A stretch of 64,000 nt of DNA from Lentinula raphanica (Eukaryota; Basidiomycota; Agaricomycetes; Agaricales; Omphalotaceae), in contig JANVFP010000011.1 of the NCBI GenBank assembly GCA_027919835.1, forward strand, positions 1,364,001 through 1,428,000. Direction: 5' to 3'. The notes under the pieces were generated by a model. It ran no database searches and had not been told where the DNA came from. It saw nothing but the letters and a program-made list of their open reading frames with translations. Every line of letters starts with the position of its first letter. Positions within the stretch are counted from its first letter, which is position 1. Positions 22,667 through 34,286 of this stretch are shown piece by piece. A program made the translations under genes and the position numbers.

Positions 22667-24812
22667 GGACATATTCCTGAAGGAGGCACCGTCGCACCCG
22701 TTATTCTGGCTACAGATAAAACTCAGCTGACCCAATTCTCGGGCAATAAATCTGCTTATCCAGTCTACCTCACGATCGGCAATATCCCCAAAGAACTACG
22801 CCGCAAGCCGGGATCTAGAGCGTGCATCTTGATAGCCTACCTTTCAGTCGATAAACTCGTCAAGAAAGGACTATCCAAAACTCAACTTAAACTTCGAAAC
22901 TATCAACTTTTTCATAGATCGATGGCCGTGGTATTGGAGTCTTTGAAAGTCACCGGGGATCCCTCTGGTCCTGGAGTAGAAATGGTTTCAGGTGATGGAG
23001 CTGTTCGTAGAGTTTATCCCTTGCTGGCCACCTATGTTTGCGACTATCCTGAACAGTGTCTCGTTACCTGTACCAAATATGGTACTTGTCCGAAATGCCA
23101 GCGAAAGGCCGATCAACTTAAACTATCCACTCCAGGAGAGCCACGTACTCAGCGTTGGACCTTCGAAAAGATTACCGCGGCTCAGGAAGCAGCTCACGAA
23201 GGAGGTCGAAGCGTTCATTCTAGAACAATGGTCGACGACATAGTCGGAGGGAATTTCGATCCTTTCTGGGTTGGGTTTCCTCTTGTGGACATACACTTAT
23301 GCATAGCTCCTGACGTTCTTCATCAAATATACCAGGGCGTTTTCAAATATCTGGTAGGGTGGGTACAAAAAGTGGTGGGTGAGGAAGAGCTGGATGAAAG
23401 AATTAGACAGCTACCTCCTACTCCTGGGGTCAGGCATTTCCCTAAAGGAATATCCGGTCTTGCTCAGATGACTGGAACAGAACAAAAGCACATTGCGCGT
23501 ATTCTCTTAGGCTGTCTAGTGGGTAAAATGGAGCCCAAAGGGATTACTGCCTGTCGTTCCCTTCTTCACTTCATTCAACTTGCACAATACCCTTCCCATG
23601 ACAAGGAAACTCTACAATACATGCAAAACGAACTGGATACCTGGCACAAATACAGAGATTACTTCATCGATAAGGGAGCTCGAGAACATTTCAACATTCC
23701 GAAATTTCATTCACTTCTCCACTACATCGACTCTATCCGGTGGATAGGGACCACTGACAACTCCAACACAGAGGGCTTCGAAAGGCTTCATATAGATTTT
23801 GCTAAGGAGGGTTGGAGGGCGAGCAACAAGAGAGATGTTTTCCCTCAAATGGTCTCTTTCATCTCACGTCAGGAGAAGATAGATTCATTCGACTTCTACC
23901 TATCTTGGGCCACTTCTCACAAACCGGATGTTCAGGAGGATCAAGAAGGTCCTATCGGTCTTAACGTTGGCCAGGAAGAGGAAATTCACAAACTCAAACT
24001 TCCCAAGCGAGCGTTAACATCTGGACCACGCAAAGAAGATTCTGACACTCTCCTGATAAGCCTCGCCAAAAATCCGACCGAGTCGAGAAAAACGCTAGCT
24101 GCTATCACTCTCTTACACGCCGCGCCAGGTTTTCTAGGAGCTCTAAGACTCTTCTTAAACGACTGTCTTCCTAGGGGGGATCGGGCAAAAAAGCAGTTGC
24201 TCTGAAAGGACGAATACCTTTCCAAACCCTGGAAGTTTGGCACAATCTCGGGCTGACACCTCCAACAGTTTTAGATGAAACGGAAAAGGCTCGAATGAAG
24301 GCTTCTCCCCTTTCAATTTGTGGCAAAACCTCGAGGTTTGATACCGTTCTAGTGCTAGACAAGGATGAAGCACAATCCACAGCTGTTCGAGGTGAAGTAC
24401 ATATCAACTCGCAAATATGTAATACTCATTTCAAGTTGATCCAGGATGCAGAGCTGCTCATCTTCATGTTATCTTTCGCCTTCCACGGATGGTTAAAGAC
24501 TCTAGCGATTTCCTAGTGAAGGCTCCTGCTCACTGGCCTCAGGAGCATCTGGCCTATGTTACTTGGTATTCCCGTTTCAAACCTTCTCCAGATGAAGCCA
24601 CTGGTATGTACAAAGTGGAGCCTGCTATAGGTTCTAACGGTATGCCCCAAGGGGCTATCATTCCCCTTGGTAATATCAGACAAAACTGCATGTTGGTACC
24701 TAGTAGAACATCATGGGACAAGAGCTGGGATTCGGATAATATCTTGGATGAATGTTCATCCTTTTTCGTGAACAATCTACAGTCGAAGTACACCTATCAG
24801 ACTATATATTAG
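22667..24812 (+). pseudogene. Plavaka-like DNA transposase, 5'-truncated and frameshifted
   Basis: The frame is open from 22667, just inside the border of the 18-kb unit, with an in-frame TAG at 22664-22666. It begins EGGTVAPVILATDKTQLTQF, typical of an internal Plavaka-type transposase segment. It continues through SGDGAVRRVYPLLATYV, a CPKC motif, APDVLHQIYQGVFKYLVGWV, NIPKFHSLLHYIDSI and LHIDFAKEGWRASNKRD. The first frame stops at 24205. Homology resumes in another frame (VALKGRIPFQTLEVWHNLG) from about 24180, so one base has been gained or lost near 24165-24190. A 53-bp intron (24392-24444) leads to the C-terminal exon ending NNLQSKYTYQTIY at 24812. The N-terminal region is absent. The copy is probably non-functional, although a sequencing error cannot be excluded for the frameshift. 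Confidence 0.8.
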
Positions 24813-26780
24813 TATTGAAAACATTCAATACTTACTTGACTTCTTCTACTTAGTTATATTTACGATCTGATCTCTCAACCGTATACTTGACTTCGAAGGA
24901 TGAAGGACTCCTGCAGCTGCTAGTAATAGGTAAAGGGAGTAAAGGGGCAGCTTCGGCGAAATCAGAAATCTTCACAGCCACATGGACGACTTTCCTGAAA
25001 CGGTTGAAGCTTGCGTGAGAATCTATGAGCCTCTTGCATTCCGTCCATCTCCTATCTCGTCCATCACAACTGCCAGCAATTACAAAGTCACAAACACCAA
25101 GTTACTTGTCTTTACACAACGCTGCTTCTGCCAACTGATACCTCTATCCCGACTGGATCATCTTGTACGTCTTCAGGAATACCCAGAACACGTTCACGTG
25201 AACCACACTTTCGGTCTTTGCTTTCACCATCTTTCGGATCGGTAGTGGTACGGCTACAGGCTGCTACAGGAAGACCTCAAACATCTCCTCCTTCTCTACA
25301 TTCTGCTGCCCGACTAGCCAAGACGGGTCCCCTAGACGTTCTTTGGCAACCTCCGAGTCCCGACTCATAAACATTTTCATGTTTGTAAGTTGCGGAGAAT
25401 AAGGTTCTGGTGGGGATGATGACGGAGGGCTGTTTGGACTCCGTATCAGAGCCAGGGCCAGATCTTATGAGAGAAGGAGAACGTATAAGCAACAAAGGCA
25501 GCAATATTGATATCAGCGAACTGTGAAAATACTTGGGCAGGCTTGGCACAGAGACAGTGAGTCCATCAATTCTGTTCTTGTAATGCTCTTCTCATGACTT
25601 TCGTTGAAACATAGCCGGCGAATCTCTGAACTTCACACTATCCCCATGTTCGTTGGCACACTCTTTTATTGCCATGGTTCATTCATATGACCCTTTCTAC
25701 CTCCTGGCTCATTCGCACAAATGGAGTCTGGGTCGTTACCCTCTGCTTCGTGGTAGAGAGGGTGCTCGGATTGAGTTATCCTGGAGGCAGGGTCGATTAG
25801 GGGCCCTTGAGGCCAATGAACAAGACTCCTTGTCCAAAACGGATCCAATATCGAATCGGCAGAATCACTGGTGTTTTCTGGAAGGTCTACGGAGGAGGCT
25901 TAGGATGACTTGCTACAGTTCAGTGCAGTCCAGGATTGACTAGATTCGGTATGTTTTCTTTCTTCGAACGAGTCAATCTTTTATCAATTCACATTCAAGG
26001 GAGGCATCAAGAACCCAACTCACCGTCACTCCACTGCCTTCACCTTGCTCGGACTATAGCTCGGCATTCTAGCTCTCATGTTAGCGCTACTTGCTAGCTT
26101 TATTCGTATCGTTGTGTTGACGGAGTTAAGCACGAACGAACTATCTTTTCATGACTCCCGGAACCGGGAGTCGAAGTATTTTCTACATCAATCAGACTTC
26201 ATTTTTGTTATCCCTCCTCTGAAAGAAGACGGTAAGTTACTAGAACGAATACCTCAAAGAAAATATTTGGAAGGCGCTCACGTTCCCCTTATCAGAGCAG
26301 CGCCTGTTTTTACATGCCCGATGACGTGCCCAAAGATTACGCCTCCGAGCACAGAAGGTCATTATTGGGTTTGGAGCTTCGTTGCTCACTGTCTTCTCGC
26401 TGCTTTGAGGTCTTCAAATTCGACCATGATTTCCTCTCATCCCTCTCGCGCCACCCTCAGGTATCGAAAGGCGTTATCTCGAAGATCCTCTTGCACCTGA
26501 TCACAGGACTAGCTCTAATAGCACTCGTTCGTGCTGGCAGAGGAGCAGAACCTAGCAGGAACCCCCAGAAGTACGTGTTTTCCTTCTGCATTATATTTAT
26601 CTGACTTACGGTGGACAGCCCTGGCTCGCTTTGCACTTGAATATCTCGCCTGGTCCTGCCCATATCATCCTGATGCCATATCCTCAAGAACTCGCGAAGC
26701 CCAAACAAATCATCTCGGAGTTGTCCTTCATTTATACGCCACCATCTGCACTGGAATTCTTACCCCATCCTCTGTGATTT
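24813..26780. other. No gene recognised
   Basis: Only short open frames without recognisable motifs are present. The sequence is not obviously repetitive and may hold the 3' end of the Plavaka-like element and decayed coding DNA. Confidence 0.4.
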
Positions 26781-26788
26781 TTCTACAA

Positions 26789-27840
26789 TGCATCAAATTG
26801 TCCACCTCTCAATGGGCCAGTGTGGTAATCCAAACGGTGTCAACATCTGGGAAGTTGTCTCTGGTGAGCACAGTATTGAGCCCGCGACTCCCAGTACTCC
26901 AGCCCTTCCCCATCCTTGCCAGTTTCTTGGAAAGCGTGGCATCGTCCACTCTCGATTGGCCAGTGCGAGGTAATCGCCCTGGTGCCAAATCTGGGAAGTT
27001 GCCCCTGATGAGCACGGCCACTACCAGTACTCGAATCCTTCCCCCATCCTCCATCAGTTTCTCAGAATACGTGAAACCGTCCAACACCCAACACTCAATC
27101 GGCCAGCGCGGTAACCAAATTGGTGCCAAATCCTAGGAAATTGGCTCTGATGAGCACGGTATCGAATCCTTCCCCCATCCTCCATCAGTTCGCGAACTTC
27201 CGATAAACGGTCCATCTCTCAATCGGCCAGCGCGGTAACCAAATTGGTGCCAAATCCTAGGAAATTGGCTCTGATGAGCACGGTATCGAATCCTTCCCCC
27301 ATCCTCCATCAGTTCGCGAACTTCCGATAAACGGTCCATCTCTCAATCGGCCAGCGCGGTAACCACATTGGTGCCAAAATCTGGGAAGTTGTCTCTGATG
27401 AGCACACGGTCATCACCAGTACTCGAATCCTTCCTCCATCCTCCGTCAGTTTCTCAGAATACGTGAAATGGTCCAACACTCAATTGGCCAGAGGTAACCC
27501 AATCGGGGCCAAAATCTGGAAAGTTGTCTCTAATGAGCACGGTCATCACCAGTACTCAAATCCTTCCCCCATCTTCTGTCAGGTTTACAGAATACGTAAA
27601 ACCGTCCAACTCTCAATCGTCCAGCGCAGTAACCAAATCGGTGCCAAAATCTGGGAATTTGTCTTTGATGAGCGTGTTATTGAGCCCGCCATCACTCGTA
27701 CTCGAATCCTTACCCCATCCTCCTTCAGTTTCTCATAATGAGTGAAACCAACCCTTCAACACTCAATCAGCCAGTGAGGTAACCAAATTGGTGCCAAATT
27801 CTGGAAAGTAGTCTCTGATGCGCCCGGTAACGAGCCCGCC
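26789..27840 (+). repeat. Tandem array of at least eight beta-tubulin exon-1 copies
   Basis: Copies start near 26789, 26931, 27067, 27200, 27322, 27459, 27591 and 27737, spaced 120-150 bp apart. Each has an exon-like part of about 90 bp (GGCCAGYGCGGTAACCAAAT, then TGGGAAGTTGTCTCTGATGA). The exon-like parts are separated by about 45 bp beginning GTACTCGAATCCTT and ending TTTCTCAG, which looks like a GT-AG intron. At least two more decayed units are visible at 28090-28290. Copies carry different point changes and stops. Confidence 0.88.
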
Positions 27841-28940
27841 ACCGCCAGTACTTGATTCCTTTCCCCATCCTCCGTCAGTTTCTCAGAATGCGGACATGAA
27901 TATCCTGCTTCCTATTCTGATCAATCCCGGTTAGTCCTTTGTGACAGCCTTCGCCTCTTATCTTTGGTTGATTATCTCATTCAGGGCAACTCAACACTTG
28001 AAGCAGGGCAACGTACGACCCAGTCATCTCGGGAGTGGTTCCTACTGCCCCGCCATTTATTCGACCCACTGATCAGCGAGCGGCCATTTATACGCCATCA
28101 GCCGTACTCAAATCATTGCTCCGTCCTCAACAGTTTCTCATATTGTATGAAACTGCCTACCTCTAAACTTGCAGTACGATGAGCTCACGCGTACTCGGAT
28201 CCTCCCCTCATTATATTCGAACTTGTGAAATTGTTTCACTCTCAACCGACCAGCTCGGTATTCAAGTCTCAAATCATACTCGCTCGGTGAAGGTACCCTC
28301 CCCGTCTCCAAATCTCACGAGGAGCACTTAGAACCTATGAAGGGTACTTACCCTGTTGTTCCCAGTCCTAAGGTCTGGTCTTCTACACAGTCGTTGCGCC
28401 TTACAACGCTATCCTCTCCTTCCATCAGCTTGTCAAAATCTCTGAAGAAACCATCTGAAAAGATAACGAAGCAATTCATGACCTCTGTTTCCGAACTATG
28501 AAGCTTTCTACACCAACATATTGTGACCTCAACCACCTTGTCTCTCACGTCATGTCTGGCGTTACTACCGCTACCTGCCTGCTCAACTCTGATATCCCGA
28601 AACTGACTGGATAGTGAACAAGGTTCCATTCCCTTGTCTTCGCATCGTAATGACAGGGTTCGCTTCACTGACTGCCATCGGCCGCCAACAATACCGCTCC
28701 GTCACTGTTCCGAAATTATACGGCCCCAGTTCAATGACTGCCTCAGACCCCGGACATGGACGTAACCTCACTCGCGGCAAAGTTGTTGAGGAGCAGATGC
28801 AGAACCTTCAGAACAAGAACTCTGCATATTACTACCTCGCGTGGATCTCCAAAAATGTCTCCAGGGGTGAAGTACCCTGAAGGCTGTAACCTTCCTGGGT
28901 AGCTCAACCGCGTTCAAGAATTACGGTATACCTCTTCCGA
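26789..28940 (+). pseudogene. Beta-tubulin pseudogene with amplified first exon
   Basis: The N-terminal segment at 26789-26884 reads QIVHLSMGQCGNPNGVNIWE followed by VVSGEHSIEPA, an unmistakable beta-tubulin start. After an array of further copies of this exon, the body of the gene resumes at about 28345. It reads, across several frames, [76 protein letters not shown] and, near 28880-28935, [13 protein letters not shown]. These match roughly residues 165-370 of the family. The part corresponding to about residues 35-160 was not found. Multiple stops and frameshifts make it a clear pseudogene. Functional beta-tubulin is a roughly 445-residue microtubule subunit. Confidence 0.88.
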
Positions 28941-29372
28941 AGTTAATCGGTCTTTCCTGTGCTTGTTTATACTCCTTCATGCTCTTTTTTCCCAGTTTGC
29001 ACTCTACTTCTGAATCACATATCACGGATCTAATGTAAAACTTGTCTCTCAATTCAAGACCTACCTCTAACATTTAACGTTATACTGTCTTTTCATTCTG
29101 CCGCCCGTTTATATTAGTTTGCATTGCCCTTTTATATCAGTTTGCATTTGTACTGAAATGAGTATTACGGATTGAATGTGAAAGATCTTCCTATCCATCC
29201 TACTTCAAGAACTGCCTGAATACTGCAACGATTACTCCTTATCCAGCTTAGAGGAAGACCAGGACTCTTTGGGTCTTTAGACGCTCGAAGATCATGCACA
29301 CGTGACCTCACTCTTTAAGGTTGAGAAAGCGCGATTTTTTATTTCGCTCTTTCTTCATTTCCTCCTTGCCAC

Positions 29373-32099
29373 ATGGGCAAGCGTAAGAACTCCCAATCAG
29401 AGAAGACCTCTCCTTCCGAGAATCAGAGCTCCAAACGAAGGAAAGACAAAGATACAAGAGACGAGGACCTAGACGCAAATGGTTTGTCTACGAAAGCTAC
29501 TTCAAAGGCTACTTCGAAGGTGACTCCAAAGGATTCGACTTCGACGGCTTCGACACTGAGGTCTTCGTCTTCTAACTCTAAGACTTCGATTAAGCCTACA
29601 GCTTCGGCTCAAAAGGCGTCAATCCCTTCTTCTTCTAAGGCTTCGAGCTCCAAGGCTTCAAATTCAAAGTCTTCGAGTTCAAAGTCTTCGAGTTCAAAGC
29701 CTTCAAAGAAAGAGAAGACGACGAAGGGAAAGTCGCTTCCCGATCCTGCAGCCCATCCTTCTGCCTCTGCCCAAAAATCCTCTTCACTACAGCAAAAAAA
29801 ATCTACTAAGCCGAAAGACTCCCAAGGAACCTATATGACCACTCTTGACATCGTTGCCCCTCCCAAGGAAGAACCTAAACGGCGCAAAGGTTAATTCTCT
29901 TTGTCAGACTCTCCTTTTGATCAACCTCAAGATTTCCCCCGCCCAGATGACTTTCTCGATGAGGACGAACTCAAGGTGAATCTAGGAGACGATACGATCG
30001 AGTTATATGATTCGGGTAAGGGCTATCGTTCTTCAACCTCTTAGCTTAGCCTTGATCTACTTTCTTTTTGGCAGACATCAGCAAAATCACTCTATCCCTG
30101 GAGACCCTAGAGACACCCCCCAAATTCTGAGCAGCCTGAGAGTACTAAAAGTACTTTGGAGTCTCTGAGAGTACTTTGAATGTCTTTGAAGATCTCTGAA
30201 GGTGCTAAACTTTCTCTGAGCACTCTAAAAGTGATAAAATCTCTCTAGGATTTGGGGGGTGTCTCTGGAGTCTCCAGAGACAGAGTGATTTTGCTGATGG
30301 ACGAAGACAGGAAGAAAGTCAAACAAGGAAGTGATAACGACGAAGACATGCTTTCAGAAGAGGAGAGCGATGGGGACGTAGTAGTCCACTTCGAAGATAA
30401 CATACGTCTTATGCTGTTTCTTTTGCTTCTGTCATTCACTGTTCCTACCTTCGTTTCAGATGACGGTCAAAGACGTTACCCAGCCCGTAAAGCAACCGAA
30501 GAAAAAGAAGAGCAAATCGTCAAAGAAAGGATCATCACAGAGCACGAAAGTACTCGAATCTCATTTTGAGGACCCGGAACTCGCGCGTCTAGGCAAAAGT
30601 AGCGTACATATGGCCATATGCATAGATGACATGTGGCCAAAGGAGGAGGAACCCAACTTGGACTTGTTCACGGAAGAGTTGGGAAAGATGGGAAATCAAG
30701 AGCTTCTGAAAAGCTTGGAAAAAATCACTTCCTCTCCAGATCCTAACGAAGTCAAGAAACTTTGCACATTTGTGGGTCCCGTTCTCTTTCTTTTTCTCTC
30801 TGGTTGCACTAGGCTGAACACGATGTCATCAGATGAATTACGGCTCCTCAGGGGTTCGTTCTGATATAGCCAAAATTGTTCGTATCATGACCGCGCAATA
30901 CTATAATCTCTCGATATCCAAAGGAGAGAAAGCACAAGAAGAAGTGGTTAAGTACCTTCTCCTTGCTATTGATTCAATTCTCATCCTTAGTTCAACTGTT
31001 TGTAGGCTGATAGAGTGAGGTGGTTGTTGGCCAACAAGAAATATCATCAAGTAGTCGATATAGATGTAAGAGCTCCTTCTCGCTCTGTTATCCATGTCGA
31101 GTTTTTAACCATAACATAGCAACGATCGTTCAAAGGCGGACCTTTTTCTTCTCCTCTGATAGGGATGATATTGCGTTCCTACTTTGTGGACTCTGCGTCT
31201 CACCAGAATGTGTTCCTTATCAAACACATGAAGGCAGAGAGGAAGGTACCCGCACAGTTGATCATCATGATAACCGTTTTGGTAAAATTCTCTTTCCTTC
31301 GACAAGAGCTGCACTCATATTCTACTATAGATTGAACACGCTATCAGGGAGTGGCATGGGGGGTCAAAAGTGAAGATTCATCTCACTCCTGCCAATGTAC
31401 AAGATTAGTGAGTTTTCTTCATATCTACCTACTCTTCAGAGCTCTGATAAGGATAGTTATCGAAAATTGGAAGGAACCATGGAGAAGACTAAGAAGAGAG
31501 CAGAGACCTATGCTGAAGATCTAGAAATCGACTTCTTTGAAGAAATGATGTGAGTGCTGTCTTCTGCTTCTGATAGAGAGTTATCTGACCTGTCTTCTGT
31601 CTTTAGGACCTACTATCTCGATGAAGATGATATTCCAGAATATGATTACAATACTCTCGAAGCTGAAGCTAAAGCCAAACGCGCAGCTCGCAGAGGTCTG
31701 AAGAAAGCCCAGGAGGAGGAGGAGGACGGCGCCGGTACCTACGGGAGCGGGAGCGGGAGCGACAGCGAAAGGAGTGACGACGACGATGACGGCGACAGAA
31801 CCAGTGACGACGACAAAGACAACGAAGACAATGATGGCAAAGGCAAAGGCGACAACGACAACGTGGGCGACAACTTCCGCAGCGGCAGCGACAACCACGG
31901 CAACAACGCCAACGGCAGTGACATGGAGATCAACAGCAAAGTAGGAGAAGACAATAGCATCCACATGGTGGGCCTCGATGATCATGACGACCGTGGTGAC
32001 CGTGGTGACCGTGGTGACCGTGATGACAAGGGCATGGAGGAAGAGGGTAGCTATCGTAACAAGGGGAAGGGGAAAGAACCAGAGGGCAGAGGGGAATAA
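29373..32099 (+). pseudogene. TE-associated multi-exon gene, DUF6532-like C-terminal part, probably disrupted
   Basis: Exon 1 (29373 to about 29890) encodes a Ser/Lys-rich basic protein. Later exons give DFPRPDDFLDEDELKVNLGD, VKDVTQPVKQPKKKKSK with DDMWPKEEEPNLDLFTEELG, SGVRSDIAKIVRIMTAQYY, and KAERKVPAQLIIMITVLIEH followed by AIREWHGG. The last exon (about 31607-32099) is rich in Asp, Gly and Asn (DRGDRGDRGDRDD) and ends at 32099. The block around VPAQLIIMITVLIEHAIREW resembles the C-terminal part of basidiomycete DUF6532 proteins, with moderate confidence. Two defects are visible: a MITE at an intron-exon junction (30078-30297), and a shift in frame between AEHDVIR and NYGSSGVRSD near 30825-30835. 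Exon limits are approximate. Confidence 0.5.
30078..30297. mobile_element. MITE 2 (about 220 bp), TCAGCAAAATCACTCT ends
   Basis: Terminal inverted repeats TCAGCAAAATCACTCT (30078-30093) and its exact complement (30282-30297) carry inner inverted segments AGAGACACCCCCCAAAT / ATTTGGGGGGTGTCTCT. The ends and the CCCCCCAAA motif match MITE 1 at 7711-7932. It lies immediately after a good acceptor (TTTTTGGCAG) in the host gene, so the exon now opens into MITE sequence with stops. The target duplication is not clear. Confidence 0.8.
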
Positions 32100-33650
32100 T
32101 GGACGCTTATATCTGCGCTATAGCAACCTCTCTCTCTCTTGCAGTCCATCCAATGTATATAGAGCGTTCCCTTAACCCACCCTGTCTATAACATCTTTGG
32201 GTTACGTTTTGAATTTTCACGGAATCTCAGAGCCTAAAAGACCTCTTGATATGATTTAAGGAGTTCTGAAGAGTACTGGAGCACATAGACAATACTCTTA
32301 GGTAGTTTTAATATGCTCTTGGAATATTGAAGACAACATGGAGTAATGTAAGCTGCTTGATTGATTTTAAGACTACCTTACAATGCTTGAAAGTACCTTT
32401 GGATCCTACAAATTAAGCTAGAGAGGCTTCAAAAATCAACCAAATATTTAAAAGTAATAGTCAGTCAATAGGAATCTCATCTTTGACAACTAGAATCAGA
32501 GTGATAAGCTTATGCAGAATATCAGAAGTCCCACAAATCACTCCAAAGATGCTGAAAGACCATGAAAGATTTTGAAAGACAGTGAAAGACGCTCAAAGAC
32601 GGTGAAAGATACTGAAAGAGCGCCAAAGATACTGAAAGAGCGCTAAATAAACTTACAAACCTGAGAGGAGACTAATTAACTACTTCAAGAATCAAAAAAG
32701 TCTCTTGAGATTAACTCATGATTTCTCAAGCTGCCATATAGAAAAATCAATTACTTTTGGAGTATTTGAGAGTTACTAGAAGAACAGAAAATTACCTTAA
32801 ATTTCCCACAAAGTACAACAATATTTTTAGAAATGACCTTTATATAGTTTATGAGCATTTGAAAGGATTTAAGGATACATACAACCTTCTCAAAGCCCTA
32901 AAATTTGTCCTCAAAGGCCCTCTTAGATTTTAAAGGCCCTTCAAAATACTGAACAGACTTTCCAATACTTTACAGGTAAGGGAATTTATAAAAATATTGC
33001 TTTCAAATTGATTTAAAATGAGTTGAATTCTTTTCTTATAGCCTAAGACTCATGAAGAATTAGGGGGTATCTTTACATGCCCTCAAGGGTTGAGGTAACC
33101 ACAAGGCTTTAGGTAGCTTGAGGTTAACCTATAGTAGCTGCAAGATTAGTCTCTGTTTCCTGATGTACTTTCAATACACAATTGGTAAGACTACTTCGGC
33201 GATTCACATCTCACACATTGCCGGTACTCACTCTACCCATAGACAAAGAAGTCATTCGCTCAGGCTTAGGCTCAACAACAACAAATTCACAGAGAGACAC
33301 TGTATACCCTCATCATCTTGCTTGGTCCCAAGTCCAGTCGCAGCCTCATCTGCACAGTACACACAGCTCTTGACGATGAACCCCAATACCTCCACCAAAC
33401 CTAGGTATGAACATGGGCATCTTAGTCCCTGGGGAAAGTGACCTCGAGCGCGAGAGGGAAAGAGAACCGGAACGACAGAGAACACAACCCATATCACCCT
33501 CTACTATCCCACTCAAATCATCTTCCAAAAGGGAGATAACAGGAAAGACAGAGGCCACAAGCGTTACCTCCATCTGGCTCTATGGATGCATTGTCTTCTA
33601 GACGTTACGCGACCTCGAATACTCCTCCTACGTGTACCGTGCTGTCTGGG
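32100..33650. other. AT-rich non-coding region with decayed repeat DNA
   Basis: No gene is supported. Around 32560-32645, GAAAGATACTGAAAGAGCGC-type words are repeated. The segment GGGGGTATCT...TTTCCTGATGT at 33065-33166 resembles the right end of MITE 1, so a larger related MITE may end near 33164; its left end was not identified. Confidence 0.4.
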
Positions 33651-33654
33651 TCAG

Positions 33655-34035
33655 GCAGTTTTGCAATCTCATAGTCATCTTCCTCTCATCTAGTCGTCTT
33701 CCGTCTCGTCGTCTCGTCTTCTGTCTCTCCGTCTCGTCGTCTTCGTCTCATCTAGTCGTCTTCATCTCGTCTAGTCGTCTTCATCCGTCTTCGTCTCATC
33801 TAGTCGTCTTCATCTCGTCTAGTCGTCTTCATCCATCTTCGTCTCGTCTCGTTCCGTATCGTCGTTGTATCGTCGTTGTATCGTTGTTGTATCGTCATTG
33901 CATCGTCATCGCATCTCATTGCATTGCATTACATCTCATCGCATCGCATTACATCTCATTGCATCACATTGCATCTCATCTCATAGCATTGCATAGTCAT
34001 CTCATTGCATCACATCGTCATTGCATTATACTTAT
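33655..34035 (+). repeat. Compound minisatellite (TCGTCT- and CATTGCAT-type words)
   Basis: Two adjoining arrays are present. One has CGTCTAGTCGTCTTCATC variants (33680-33880); the other has GCATCTCATTGCAT/ACATCTCATCGCAT variants (33895-34030). The Ser/His-rich open frame through it is a by-product. Confidence 0.75.
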
Positions 34036-34286
34036 TTACAGAGAGATTCAAAGTATAGACACAGAATTATATACACATAATGAAGCAAGTGTGACATATT
34101 GTATAAACATTTAAGCAGCGACAAGAAGAGGTTATACTGTTTGATAAGAAGATATATATACCATTCAGAAAGTTTCAACAAGAAAGTCAACAAGAGAGTC
34201 AACAAGAAAGTCAACAAGAAAATACAAAGTTTGACATGATAACATAGAGGTTTGACAAAAAATGGCACCAGACAGAACTTAGAAGA

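Noticed and set aside
26809..27339. Minus-strand frames over the tubulin exon array
   Set aside because: Repeat-driven shadow frames; the plus strand carries the tubulin codons.
33632..34114. 160-codon Ser/His-rich frame
   Set aside because: Lies entirely in the TCGTCT/CATTGCAT minisatellites.
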